This document shows, piece by piece, positions 8,279 to 16,074 of a DNA stretch of 64,000 nt. The translations under genes were made by a program, and so were the position numbers. Source of the DNA: Planococcus sp. CP5-4_YE (GTDB taxonomy: Bacteria; Bacillota; Bacilli; Bacillales_A; Planococcaceae); assembly GCF_019042655.1 (NCBI RefSeq), contig NZ_JAHPZO010000004.1, positions 124,001-188,000 of the forward strand, written 5' to 3'. Within the stretch, counting starts at the first letter, position 1; the number at the start of each line of letters is the position of its first letter. A model generated the notes under the pieces. It saw only the letters and a list, made by a program, of their open reading frames with translations. It had not been told where the DNA came from and made no database searches.

Positions 8279-9055
8279 TTATAGAATATCAAGCCAGATT
8301 TTGATTGCTGTACCTAGAATCAACAGCGACAAGATCCATTGCAATACTTTGGTGTTGGCTTTTTGGCCCACTTTTGCACCCAGTGGAGCGGCTAGAATAC
8401 TGGCCACGATCATGACGGCAGCCGGCCCATAAAGGATTTGGTCAGTGACGATTTTGCCAACCGTTGAACCGATTGACGAAATGAATGTGATGGCCAGTGA
8501 CGTTGCGATGGTCATGCGAGTGGGGATTCTTAAGACGACGAGCATGATCGGCACCAAGATAAAGGCGCCTGCTGCACCGACAATTCCTGCCGCAATCCCG
8601 ACGATGAACGCGAGACTTGCAGCAATCCATTTATTAAATGTCACTTCATCCGCCGGTATGTCATCCAAACCTTTTTTTGGGATGAACATCATAACGACTG
8701 CGATGGTTGCCAGAATGGCATAGACGATGTTGATGGCGGATTCAGATAAGAGAGTCGAACCGTACCCGCCGATAAAGCTCCCGACTAAAATGGCGCCGCC
8801 CATATAGGCGATAAGTGACTTATTCAAATAGCCACTGCCCCGGTATGCCCATACCCCCGCGATTGTAGCGAAGAATACTTGAATGGCACTGATGCCTGAG
8901 ACTTCATGTGCTGAAAATGCCGTGTATCCCAGCATGACCGGGATATATAACAGCATCGGATACTTGATGATGGAGCCGCCGATCCCAACCATTCCTGAGA
9001 TGAAGGAACCGACAAAACCAATCAAGAAAATAACGATCATAAAATCAATACTCAT
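8279..9055 (-). CDS. TauE/SafE family sulfite/organosulfonate exporter
   Basis: A 258-aa polytopic membrane protein with about eight helices. The TauE signature is clear: helix 1 [19 protein letters not shown] and the repeated half [20 protein letters not shown]. The family exports sulfite, sulfonates or related sulfur oxyanions. It is the last gene of the persulfide operon (homologue of yrkJ in B. subtilis) and a strong terminator follows. The likely job is export of sulfite or thiosulfate made by the persulfide dioxygenases upstream; this is inferred from context. ATG at 9055 follows GGAAGGATG. Confidence 0.88.
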   Translation of the reverse strand: MSIDFMIVIFLIGFVGSFISGMVGIGGSIIKYPMLLYIPVMLGYTAFSAHEVSGISAIQVFFATIAGVWAYRGSGYLNKSLIAYMGGAILVGSFIGGYGSTLLSESAINIVYAILATIAVVMMFIPKKGLDDIPADEVTFNKWIAASLAFIVGIAAGIVGAAGAFILVPIMLVVLRIPTRMTIATSLAITFISSIGSTVGKIVTDQILYGPAAVMIVASILAAPLGAKVGQKANTKVLQWILSLLILGTAIKIWLDIL

Positions 9056-9115
9056 GGCAACTCATCCTTCCTAAAAAAGCATTTCTGCTTTTCATAACTT
9101 CTGGTTAGTAAGAGC

Positions 9116-9343
9116 TTAGCCCTTTTTAATCCAGAACTTAAGTACATCGCCATCGACTTGCTGTTCCATGAGTTCGTGGCCGCCTGATTTTGCCCAAGCA
9201 GTCAAATCTGCTGAAGCGCCTTTATCCGTTGCTTGGATTTCCAACACTTGCCCGGAATCCATATCTTTCATTTCTTTTCTTGTTTTTACGATTGGCATTG
9301 GGCAAGCCAAGCCTTTTGCGTCTAGTACTTTATCTGCGTTCAT
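9116..9343 (-). CDS. TusA/SirA family sulfur carrier protein
   Basis: A 75-aa protein with the TusA signature LDAKGLACPMPIVKTRKEM, where Cys in CPMP carries the persulfide. The C-terminal part ends in LKFWIKKG. It shuttles sulfane sulfur between sulfurtransferases in the cytoplasm. I chose ATG at 9343 (AAAGGAG 8 nt upstream); a TTG codon immediately precedes it. It sits between the dioxygenase fusion and TauE. The N-terminus is closely similar to that of the TusA-rhodanese fusion at 10623-11180, so the two share an origin by duplication. Confidence 0.9.
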   Translation of the reverse strand: MNADKVLDAKGLACPMPIVKTRKEMKDMDSGQVLEIQATDKGASADLTAWAKSGGHELMEQQVDGDVLKFWIKKG

Positions 9344-9395
9344 CAAAATCTCTCCTTTAGAATGTTTTCTTTGCCTTACTTGCTAGTGTTTCAAC

Positions 9396-10517
9396 TTAAC
9401 GTACGGCACAGCGGTTCGGGCCGATTTCCATTTCACGCTGCATTTCGTCTTCTGGCGTGATCTGACCCATATTGGTTTTGCGGATATCTTCGTAAGCGTT
9501 TGGCTGCGGCGGCAAGTTTTTCGTGACCATATCACGGAACTCCTGCTCATCCGCAATGTTTAAGCCGTGGTTTTCTTTAAATAAATCACCTAATTTTTTC
9601 GCGACACTGCCGTCTTCATTCAGTTCGTCCATAATCATGAAATGTGCCGGCAATACGGTCAATTCGTTGGTGAGAGCTTGGTAGCGCTCGTAAAGAGATT
9701 CACGCAAATCGCCAACCCAATCTTCAGCTAGCCCGGCAAGGTCCGGACGGCCGATAGAGTCAATGAACAGGATATCGCCTGTCATCAAGTATTGGTCATC
9801 TACGATAAACGAAGTAGAGCCAATGGTGTGGCCCGGTGTATAAAGGGCTTCGACTTTCGAACTGCCGATGCCTGCTTCAAATCCACTTTCAAGAGCCGTG
9901 TAATCAAACGTTACGCCATTGGCATCAGCCGGCGGCAAGTAATAAACTGCACCAGTAGCTTCCGCAATGTAGCGTCCTCCTGAAATATGGTCTGCGTGAA
10001 GATGTGTATCAAATACATGCTTGATCGTTGCGCCTTTTTCCTGCGCGAAGTTCAAGAAGACATCCGTCATACGAGTGGCGTCGATAATTGCCGCTTCCCC
10101 GTTCGAAATCGCCATGTAAGACAAGCACCCTTTGCCGACGCGAACGAATTGATAAAGTTCTCCGCCATCTTTTAGATCGCTGACTTTAACGGGCTCTAAA
10201 TGCTCGCTCCATGCTTTCATGCCACCTGCCAGGTAAGCCGTTTCCACGCCTTCTTCTGCAAGCATGTCTGCGACCATGATGGAAGATCCCTCTTTGGCAC
10301 AGACGACCAAAATATCACGGTCATTTGGCAATTGATCGATGACTTCTTCAACGCCGTCCAATAAATCAAAATATGGAATGTTCAAATACTGGATGTTGCC
10401 GCCTTCGATTTTCCAATCGGCGAATGCGTCGCCATTACGGACATCGAGGATGAACAAAGGTTCGTTATCCATTACTTTGCGGGCTACTTGCGCCGCTGTC
10501 ATTGCTTTTGCTGACAT
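9396..10517 (-). CDS. rhodanese-persulfide dioxygenase fusion (YrkH/CstB-like), copy 1
   Basis: A 373-aa two-domain enzyme. Residues 1-110 form a rhodanese with active Cys in VVCAKEGSS. Residues 115-350 form a metallo-beta-lactamase-fold persulfide dioxygenase with [20 protein letters not shown] and [15 protein letters not shown], matching the ETHE1/CstB iron-site pattern. It would oxidise persulfides to sulfite, and the rhodanese would combine sulfite with persulfide to thiosulfate. In staphylococcal CstB the domain order is reversed. The C-terminal [12 protein letters not shown] block is conserved in the paralogue at 13008. Its leader (10521-10555) carries a CstR-like palindrome that includes the ribosome binding site GGGAGG. 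Confidence 0.92.
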   Translation of the reverse strand: MSAKAMTAAQVARKVMDNEPLFILDVRNGDAFADWKIEGGNIQYLNIPYFDLLDGVEEVIDQLPNDRDILVVCAKEGSSIMVADMLAEEGVETAYLAGGMKAWSEHLEPVKVSDLKDGGELYQFVRVGKGCLSYMAISNGEAAIIDATRMTDVFLNFAQEKGATIKHVFDTHLHADHISGGRYIAEATGAVYYLPPADANGVTFDYTALESGFEAGIGSSKVEALYTPGHTIGSTSFIVDDQYLMTGDILFIDSIGRPDLAGLAEDWVGDLRESLYERYQALTNELTVLPAHFMIMDELNEDGSVAKKLGDLFKENHGLNIADEQEFRDMVTKNLPPQPNAYEDIRKTNMGQITPEDEMQREMEIGPNRCAVR

Positions 10518-10523
10518 TTATAA

Positions 10524-10540
10524 ATTACCTCCCGGGGTAT
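10524..10540. promoter_or_regulatory. CstR-like operator in dioxygenase leader
   Basis: Imperfect palindrome ATACCCCGGGAGGTAAT (minus strand) related to the perfect site at 12502. The same bases supply the Shine-Dalgarno of the dioxygenase, so binding at DNA level would sit right at the translation start. A nearly identical 35-nt leader occurs at 12433-12468. Confidence 0.55.
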
Positions 10541-10622
10541 ATTTTATTTCAAAAAAAATTAACTTCTTAACTTCTCAAGCTTGTTGTATAGGAAGTTCCG
10601 GCTTGCGCCAGGACTGGCCCGA

Positions 10623-11180
10623 TTACTCGGTTTTGCCAGTCCAATCACGCATGCCAGGCACTACATTATATAAAGTCTTGAAACCTTTTTTCGCCATCAT
10701 GTCGCCAGCAACTCCGCTTCTGCGGCCTGAATAGCAAATGATATAAATTTCTTGGTCTTGCTCCAATTCGTCCATACGGGATTCCACTTCACCGAGCGGA
10801 ATGTGCTTGACGCCAGGGATGTGCGCTTCATCGTATTCTTCCTGTTCACGGACATCAAGAATGTTCAAAGCTTCTCCGTTTTCAACGCGTGCATGGAAAT
10901 CAGCGAGCGATACTTCAGGGATTTCGATCGTCTCTTCCACTTCACTTACGCCGTCTTTGCGCAAATAATGGATCAAGACGTCTCCTTCTGTTTCCGTGCC
11001 GATGTATTCATGGCCTGAGCTTTTCGCCCATGCCTGTAAATCGGCTGTTGACCCTTTATCAGTCGCTTGAACTTCCAATACTTCACCAGAATCCATGTCT
11101 TTCATCACTTTTTTTGTCTTGACGATTGGCATTGGGCATGCGAGCCCTTTAGCGTCCAATACTTTATCTGTTTGAACCAT
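10623..11180 (-). CDS. TusA-rhodanese fusion sulfurtransferase (YrkF-like)
   Basis: A 185-aa fusion. Residues 1-75 are TusA with carrier Cys in CPMPIVKTKK. Residues 90-185 are rhodanese with active loop ICYSGRRSG and the HIPLGEVESR motif. Fusion lets sulfane sulfur move between carrier and transferase. ATG at 11180 is preceded by AAAGGAGG; a TTG lies three bases upstream. It follows the single-domain rhodanese (11225) closely and precedes the dioxygenase after a 105-nt leader. It is the homologue of B. subtilis YrkF and resembles part of staphylococcal CstA. Confidence 0.9.
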   Translation of the reverse strand: MVQTDKVLDAKGLACPMPIVKTKKVMKDMDSGEVLEVQATDKGSTADLQAWAKSSGHEYIGTETEGDVLIHYLRKDGVSEVEETIEIPEVSLADFHARVENGEALNILDVREQEEYDEAHIPGVKHIPLGEVESRMDELEQDQEIYIICYSGRRSGVAGDMMAKKGFKTLYNVVPGMRDWTGKTE

Positions 11181-11224
11181 CAATCTTTTTCCTCCTTTTA
11201 TAAACCCGTGCCTGTGATCAAATA

Positions 11225-11521
11225 TTACTCGGTGTCGCCTTCCCAGTTCATCATGCCGCCGTCCATATTAATAACGTTATAGCCACGGTCTTCAAGAAAG
11301 CGTGTTGCTTGCCCACTGCGGTTGCCCGAACGGCAGACCATGATGTGCTCTTTTGATTTGTCGATGTCCTGCAAACGGAATTCCAGCAAACCTAATGGGA
11401 TGTGTTCAGCTCCTGGAATTTTTCCTCCCGCGACTTCTTCCGTTTCGCGTACATCGATGAGTGATGCCTTCGGATTGTTTTTCATATATTCTTGAACTTC
11501 TTGTGTAGTCATGCTTTTCAT
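11225..11521 (-). CDS. single-domain rhodanese
   Basis: A 98-aa sulfurtransferase with SLIDVRETEE, HIPLGLLEFRL and active loop VCRSGNRSGQA. It is cytoplasmic, with no signal. The frame is open six codons further, but ATG at 11521 follows GGAGGAGG by 8 nt, which decides the start. It lies 18 nt downstream of the membrane-anchored rhodanese in the same operon. It probably passes sulfane sulfur to or from the TusA domains nearby. Confidence 0.88.
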   Translation of the reverse strand: MKSMTTQEVQEYMKNNPKASLIDVRETEEVAGGKIPGAEHIPLGLLEFRLQDIDKSKEHIMVCRSGNRSGQATRFLEDRGYNVINMDGGMMNWEGDTE

Positions 11522-11539
11522 AGTAAATTCCTCCTCCAA

Positions 11540-11905
11540 TTATGCGCGGTAATTATTCATGCCGCCTCTGATATTCACTATATGGGTAAATCCATTTTTC
11601 TTCAATAATTGGCTCGCCCTGCTGCTGCGCATGCCGCTTTGGCAAATGACCAGTATTTCTTTGTCCTTCGACAATTCATTTACACGCTTCGGCAGATCAT
11701 TCAATGGAATATTCTTGAAGCCTTTAATATGGTTCGCTTTGAACTCTGCAGGCGTCCTGACATCGATATACTGCTTATCTTTCTTGCCGAGTGCAGGTTT
11801 CAGTTCATCAGTGGACATCGTCTCGATTCCTTTAGTTGGTGCAGTAAAGCGGGAGATTGCGAGATAGGCAATGACCCCGACTGCAATCCAGAGCAACCAT
11901 TCCAT
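11540..11905 (-). CDS. membrane-anchored rhodanese
   Basis: A 121-aa protein with an N-terminal helix (residues 2-20, WLLWIAVGVIAYLAIS) that anchors it, followed by a rhodanese domain: YIDVRTPAEF, NIPLNDLPKR and active loop VICQSGMRSSRA. The domain is probably cytoplasmic because few positive charges precede the helix and KG/K residues follow; this orientation is inferred. It is the second gene of the DsrE operon. A membrane-bound sulfurtransferase could meet sulfane sulfur entering the cell or leaving through TauE. Confidence 0.86.
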   Translation of the reverse strand: MEWLLWIAVGVIAYLAISRFTAPTKGIETMSTDELKPALGKKDKQYIDVRTPAEFKANHIKGFKNIPLNDLPKRVNELSKDKEILVICQSGMRSSRASQLLKKNGFTHIVNIRGGMNNYRA

Positions 11906-11934
11906 CTATACTTCATCCTTTCCACTTTTGGGAG

Positions 11935-12414
11935 TTAGATAAACAAGTTGACGTTGCCGTCTTCTGCGTCGCCAAGATATGCCGCGACTCCTGCATAGAC
12001 GATATCATCGAGCAACTCTTCCTTCTGTAAGCCTAATAGATCCATGGTCATCGTGCAGGCAACCAATTTAATGTCTTGCTCCTGAGCCATGTCGATTAGG
12101 TCCGGCAACGGCATGGCGTTGTGTTTTTTCATGACTTGCTTGATCAGTTTCGGGCCCATGCCTCCGAATTGCATATTGGAAAGCCCAAGCTTATCGGCTC
12201 CGCGCGGCATCATTTTTGAGAACATCGTTTCGAGGCGCCCTTTTTTGATTGCTGGCGGATTTTCTTTGCGAAGAGCGTTCAATCCCCAGAATGTATGGAA
12301 AATGGTAACTTCGTGATCGTAAGCCGCTGCTCCGTTTGCGATGATGTAAGCGGCCATTGCTTTGTCATAGTCTCCGCTGAAAAGTACAATTGTTGTCTTC
12401 TTTTGTTCTGCCAT
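11935..12414 (-). CDS. DsrE/DsrF-like sulfur relay protein (YrkE-like)
   Basis: A 159-aa protein of the DsrE2 (DrsE/F/H-like) family. It has the nucleotide-free Rossmann-like start IVLFSGDYDKAMAAYIIANGAA, then FWGLNALRK, and the conserved Cys in KLVACTMTMDLLGL. The family accepts and donates persulfide sulfur with TusA. It is the first gene of the operon driven by the promoter at 12508-12544, and two CstR-like palindromes precede it. ATG at 12414 follows GGAGGAATTTACAG. Confidence 0.9.
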   Translation of the reverse strand: MAEQKKTTIVLFSGDYDKAMAAYIIANGAAAYDHEVTIFHTFWGLNALRKENPPAIKKGRLETMFSKMMPRGADKLGLSNMQFGGMGPKLIKQVMKKHNAMPLPDLIDMAQEQDIKLVACTMTMDLLGLQKEELLDDIVYAGVAAYLGDAEDGNVNLFI

Positions 12415-12433
12415 TCTGTAAATTCCTCCGATA

Positions 12434-12450
12434 ATTACCCCTTAGGGTAT
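12434..12450. promoter_or_regulatory. CstR-like operator in DsrE leader
   Basis: Minus-strand ATACCCTAAGGGGTAAT, a near-palindrome in the transcribed leader just upstream of the GGAGG of the DsrE gene, about 60 bp downstream of the promoter-proximal site. Confidence 0.65.
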
Positions 12451-12501
12451 ATTTTATTCCAAAAAAAAGAACGTTTTATAGTGGCGTCGCACTTCTTTCT
12501 A

Positions 12502-12544
12502 ATACCCTATAGGGTATATTAAAGCATCTATTCTATTAAGTCAA
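12502..12544 (-). promoter_or_regulatory. sigma-A promoter with overlapping CstR-like operator
   Basis: On minus: -35 TTGACT (12539-12544), 17-bp spacer, -10 TAATAT (12516-12521). A perfect 16-bp palindrome ATACCCTATAGGGTAT occupies 12502-12517 and covers the -10 end and start point. A bound repressor would block initiation. The arrangement matches repression by the CsoR/CstR family protein encoded at 12575. Confidence 0.82.
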
Positions 12545-12574
12545 CAGCTAAAGTCTTTTTTCTTTTATCGTGCT

Positions 12575-12835
12575 TTAACGGCTCTTCACGAGAAGCTCGA
12601 CTGCTTCTTTGACGACGTCTTCCGTGCTTTCGCCTTTTTCTAAACTATCGCGTACACAATTCTCCAGGTTTTCACTGACAATGACACCGATCGTCCGGTC
12701 CACTGCGCTTCTAACTGCTGACAGCTGAGTCACTACATCGCGGCACTCGCCGTCTGCTTCGACCATTTTGATGACGCCGCGCAACTGGCCTTCAATGCGC
12801 TTGAGGCGATTTTCAATCTTTTTATCGTATTCCAT
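12575..12835 (-). CDS. cstR: CsoR-family persulfide-sensing repressor (CstR/YrkD-like)
   Basis: An 86-aa all-helical DUF156 repressor. Helix 1 is RLKRIEGQLRG. Cys31 (GECRD) and Cys60 (LENC) match the two thiols of CstR. The position that is a copper-ligand histidine in CsoR (two helical turns before the second Cys) is asparagine here, so copper sensing is unlikely. CstR forms di- and trisulfide bridges between the two Cys on exposure to persulfide and releases DNA. It is a separate unit with its own promoter, whose spacer is filled by the same palindrome, so it should repress itself. The gene lies between the two sulfur operons. Confidence 0.92.
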   Translation of the reverse strand: MEYDKKIENRLKRIEGQLRGVIKMVEADGECRDVVTQLSAVRSAVDRTIGVIVSENLENCVRDSLEKGESTEDVVKEAVELLVKSR

Positions 12836-12881
12836 CAGACAAACCTCCTGTTCAAAATATATAATGAAGTTGTTATGCTCT

Positions 12882-12910
12882 ACAATATACCCCTTAGGGT
12901 ATTATGTCAA
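12882..12910 (-). promoter_or_regulatory. cstR promoter with operator in the spacer
   Basis: On minus: -35 TTGACA (12905-12910), exactly 17 bp, -10 TATTGT (12882-12887). The palindrome ATACCCTAAGGGGTAT (12887-12902) fills the spacer. This implies autorepression. Confidence 0.82.
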
Positions 12911-12960
12911 ACGAAAAACTCATTAGCTTTTTTCGCTTTACTTGAGGGTATTTTATCACG

Positions 12961-12988
12961 AAAAGCCCCTGCTAATATAGCAGGGACT
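12961..12988 (-). terminator. terminator of DUF302-dioxygenase operon
   Basis: Stem CCCTGCTA / TAGCAGGG downstream of the second dioxygenase gene; on minus it is followed by CTTTTCG. Confidence 0.7.
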
Positions 12989-13007
12989 CTTGTATAGCCA
13001 GCATTCC

Positions 13008-14126
13008 TTAGACCGCGCAGTTGTTTGGGCCGGTTTCCATTTCTTTTTGTTCGTCTTCGGATGGGGTAACTTTCCCCATATTCGTTTTACGGATATCTTC
13101 ATAAGCATTTGGCTGCTCTTTTAAGTTTTCCGTCACGCGCTTAATAAAGCGCTCTTCTCCGTCAATATTCAAGCCATCGTTTTGGTCATACAAATCACTG
13201 AGTTTTTTATGGACGCTGCCGTCTTCGTTCATTTCTTCAATGTCGCCGTAATGGGCAGGCAAGACGAGCAATTCTTTCGATAGATGGCCATAACGCTCAT
13301 GGAGTGTTTCGTACAGGTCTTGCGCCCAATCAGTCGCTTTCCCTGCTAGGTCCGGCCGGCCGATGGATTCGATGAATAGGATATCGCCTGTCAGTAAATA
13401 GTCATCGTCGACGATAAACGAGGTGCTGCCGATCGTATGGCCAGGAGAGTAGAACGCTTTGATCTTCACTTTTCCTACCTCCACGGTCGTTCCATCTTCA
13501 AGCGGTTCATAGCCGAAGACTACCTCCTCCGCGTCGTCCGGCGGCAAGTGATACTGCGCCCCGAATTGTTCGGCCAGTTTTCGGCCTCCAGAAATATGGT
13601 CGGCATGGAGGTGGGTATCCAGCACATGGGTGATTTTCGCCGAATGCTCTTTGGCGAAGCTTTCATACGGCTCGGTCATCCGCGCGGCATCCACTACCGC
13701 CGCTTCACCTTCCGATTCGATCAAGTAAGACAAGCAGCCTTTGCCGACACGGACGAATTGATAGATCGCGCCGCCAGTCTTCAAGTCCCCTATCTTCACG
13801 GGCTCCAATTGCTCGCTCCAAGAAGCCATTCCGCCTTCTATCGAAATAACATTTTCAAACCCTTGATTTCGCAAGTACCCTGCCGCTTTCTTCGAGGTAT
13901 TGCCTTTCGCGCATATCGTATACAGCGGTTTTTCTTTCGGCAGCTTATTGATTTCTTCGCCGCTTTCTTCTATTTTATTGAACGGAATATTATGCAGCTC
14001 AACATGGCTGCCTTCTACATGCCAATTCTCCACATCTTCTGTGCTGCGGACATCGAGAATGGCAACGGGCTCGTTGTTCATCACTTTTTCTGCAATTTTT
14101 TCAGCAGATGTAAATTGAACTGTCAT
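13008..14126 (-). CDS. rhodanese-persulfide dioxygenase fusion, copy 2
   Basis: A 372-aa paralogue of the enzyme at 9396. Rhodanese residues 1-110 have LYTICAKGNTS as active loop. The dioxygenase half has [22 protein letters not shown] and LTGDILFIESIGRPDL. All presumed iron ligands are kept, so both copies should be active. The C-terminal [12 protein letters not shown] segment is shared. It forms a separate transcript with the DUF302 gene at 14158, ending at the hairpin 12961-12988. ATG at 14126 follows GGAGGGATTCTTGT. Two dioxygenases under separate transcripts suggest a basal and an inducible enzyme; that is inference. Confidence 0.92.
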   Translation of the reverse strand: MTVQFTSAEKIAEKVMNNEPVAILDVRSTEDVENWHVEGSHVELHNIPFNKIEESGEEINKLPKEKPLYTICAKGNTSKKAAGYLRNQGFENVISIEGGMASWSEQLEPVKIGDLKTGGAIYQFVRVGKGCLSYLIESEGEAAVVDAARMTEPYESFAKEHSAKITHVLDTHLHADHISGGRKLAEQFGAQYHLPPDDAEEVVFGYEPLEDGTTVEVGKVKIKAFYSPGHTIGSTSFIVDDDYLLTGDILFIESIGRPDLAGKATDWAQDLYETLHERYGHLSKELLVLPAHYGDIEEMNEDGSVHKKLSDLYDQNDGLNIDGEERFIKRVTENLKEQPNAYEDIRKTNMGKVTPSEDEQKEMETGPNNCAV

Positions 14127-14157
14127 ACAAGAATCCCTCCATTAGTAGTTTTGAAAT

Positions 14158-14544
14158 TTAAGCAGTCTGGTCAATGCATTTGATTAAGCGGTTTTCGATA
14201 TCAGTAGCCACTTCAGTCAATTTCCCGCCATCTTCAGCCATACCAATCAGCGAAGTCGGCTTCGGCATGCCAATCTTTGTTTCTGCCCCGTCTTTATAAA
14301 CAACAATTTTACATGGCAAGAAATAACCGACCATCAAGTTTTCAGAGAGTACGGTATTCGCTTCTTTCGGGTTGCACACTTCTAGAATCTTGTACGCCGT
14401 ATCAAAGTCTTGGCCTTTTTCCTGAAGTTTTGCAGTCAAATCGAAGTTCCATAAGACGCCGAACTGTTCTTCTTTCAAGTTTTCCTCGAGTGATGCCGTT
14501 GCTTCCTCTACAGATTTGCTAGTCGTAACGGTATAATCAAACAT
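14158..14544 (-). CDS. DUF302 domain protein
   Basis: A 128-aa protein of the DUF302 family: TVTTSKSVEEATASLEENLKE, FGVLWNFDLTAKLQEKG, YKILEVCNPKEA and LPCKIVVYKDG. DUF302 proteins often stand beside sulfur or thiol stress genes, and their function is not known. The two Cys (VCNPKEA and LPCKI) are the typical positions of the family. It is the first gene of the transcript with the second dioxygenase. Upstream, GGGGGTAGGGTAAT (14581-14595, minus) vaguely resembles half of the CstR site. Confidence 0.85.
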   Translation of the reverse strand: MFDYTVTTSKSVEEATASLEENLKEEQFGVLWNFDLTAKLQEKGQDFDTAYKILEVCNPKEANTVLSENLMVGYFLPCKIVVYKDGAETKIGMPKPTSLIGMAEDGGKLTEVATDIENRLIKCIDQTA

Positions 14545-14630
14545 TTTTTCCGCCTCCTCTAGTTTAAATTGCTTCTAGAATTACCCTACCCCCTATTTTT
14601 TCAACTAAACATATAGGCTCTTTGCAGTCA

Positions 14631-14663
14631 AAAAAGCCAACCTTCTTGTGAAGGCTGGCTTTG
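14631..14663 (-). terminator. terminator of the tct operon
   Basis: Stem AAGCCAACCTTC / GAAGGCTGGCTT (one mismatch) with T-run on minus, just after the SLC13-like gene. Confidence 0.88.
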
Positions 14664-14683
14664 GCACTAGTGAATGGATTCCA

Positions 14684-16063
14684 TCACCAGATGAAAACCG
14701 CAAAAACAATGGCAGTTACCGTGATGACCGCACTTGAAAAGCTGCCGATGAGCAATTGTTCACGCTGGGAAAATGCCCCTTTTTGAAAAGCTAAGAAAGT
14801 TGTGGGGGAATGAATCGGCAAAATGGTGACGCCGCCGATGATCATGATCAACAAGAACGCCATCGGCAAAATCGGCAAGCCCAGTATCTCCGCAAAGCTG
14901 ACGATGATCGGAAAAATGACTATCATCGACGTAGAAGGCACGACAAACAAGAAGCGCAATAGGAAGATGAGGCCAGCAATAAAGATAGTATTTACCCCCT
15001 GGCCCATTCCTGCGGGCAATAATTGGATCAATTGGCTCGCTAGGACGCCGGCCGTTCCGTTTTCTTCTATTAAATAGCCAAGTGAAAATGAGGCACCGAG
15101 CAATAGGAAAGTTTCCCAATCGTAATCCCGCACGAGCTGGTCATCGACAAGCCCATTCACCGGCAATGCATAATAAACGAGCAGCAGGAAAGGCGCCACG
15201 ATAAGCGGAATCTGTTCCTGGTCGATGACGATCCAACTGATAATCATGGCGAAAAATGGGATGATCACCCACCAGAAACGTTCCGGCAAACTGGCAGCAG
15301 GTGTAAATTCCATTTCTTCCATCTGAGGCTCTGCACCACTGCGGCGCTTGAAAAAGAACCAGACCCCAAAACTAATCAATAGCAGCGCCAGCCAAAGCGC
15401 CGGTGCAATGCGAACGAACCAGCCAAGCCAAGAAATTTGGATGCCCCCGAAATCGCTCAGCAATTGGGCCGCTAAAATCGGGAATCCGCCGCCCGTGAAA
15501 ACGATCATCGTCGAGTTCTGATTCATCATCCCGATAACATAAAAGCTGAACTGGCGGAACAGGCTTCTCTTACCGAGCTCGAAACGGTCGTTCACTTGTT
15601 CAATGATCGGCTCAAGAATCCGGAACCTGGCGACAGCGGAAGGCAGCAAGATGGGCAAAAAGACAATCAATAACGGCAAGCCGACCAATAGCCGCTGGAC
15701 TTTGCCTTTGCTCATTTTCAATAACACGCCGACAAATACTTGATCGGCTTGTGCTTTCACCAACACCTTTGAAATCAACGTCAGTGCCAGGATGAAATAA
15801 AGCGCATCCGACAGAAAACCGGCAAAAGCCTGCTCCGGCTCTTCCGTCAGGCGGAAAAGCAGCAGCAGGCCCAGCACCAGAAGACTCGATGCGGCAAGCG
15901 GCATGGCGCTTACCGTCCACAAACCGATAGCAATGCCAAGCAATAGCAGCGTCAATTTCTGGTCATCCGTATAAGCATCCAATAAGCCGAACATCCATAA
16001 AAGAGCAAATCCGGCGGCTAGCAGAAAAGCAAGAACACGCGGCACTAGCTTAGAGTTTCTCAC
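14684..16063 (-). CDS. SLC13/DASS-family-like anion carrier
   Basis: A 459-aa protein with about twelve helices. Features match the divalent anion:Na+ symporter/ArsB-like superfamily: an MPLAASSLLVLGLLLLF helix, the NQNSTMIVFTGGGFP hairpin and the second-half VVPSTSMIVIFPI and GGVTILPIHSPTTF hairpins. These stand where the two SNT-type substrate motifs of SLC13 lie. It starts with GTG at 16063 after AAGGGGTGGGGAA. It lies 11 nt downstream of tctA, so a second carrier for the same or a related carboxylate is produced with the tripartite system. The exact substrate is unknown. Confidence 0.75.
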   Translation of the reverse strand: MRNSKLVPRVLAFLLAAGFALLWMFGLLDAYTDDQKLTLLLLGIAIGLWTVSAMPLAASSLLVLGLLLLFRLTEEPEQAFAGFLSDALYFILALTLISKVLVKAQADQVFVGVLLKMSKGKVQRLLVGLPLLIVFLPILLPSAVARFRILEPIIEQVNDRFELGKRSLFRQFSFYVIGMMNQNSTMIVFTGGGFPILAAQLLSDFGGIQISWLGWFVRIAPALWLALLLISFGVWFFFKRRSGAEPQMEEMEFTPAASLPERFWWVIIPFFAMIISWIVIDQEQIPLIVAPFLLLVYYALPVNGLVDDQLVRDYDWETFLLLGASFSLGYLIEENGTAGVLASQLIQLLPAGMGQGVNTIFIAGLIFLLRFLFVVPSTSMIVIFPIIVSFAEILGLPILPMAFLLIMIIGGVTILPIHSPTTFLAFQKGAFSQREQLLIGSFSSAVITVTAIVFAVFIW

Positions 16064-16074
16064 TTCCCCACCCC

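Noticed and set aside
7631-8292. ORFs in the first repeat pair
   Set aside because: Same reason; peptide sequences shift frame between copies.
12575-12835. Copper-sensing CsoR
   Set aside because: The His ligand of CsoR is replaced by Asn; only the two CstR-type cysteines remain, and the neighbours are sulfur genes.
13437-14183. 248-codon plus-strand ORF opposite the second dioxygenase
   Set aside because: Shadow frame; opposite strand carries all dioxygenase motifs.
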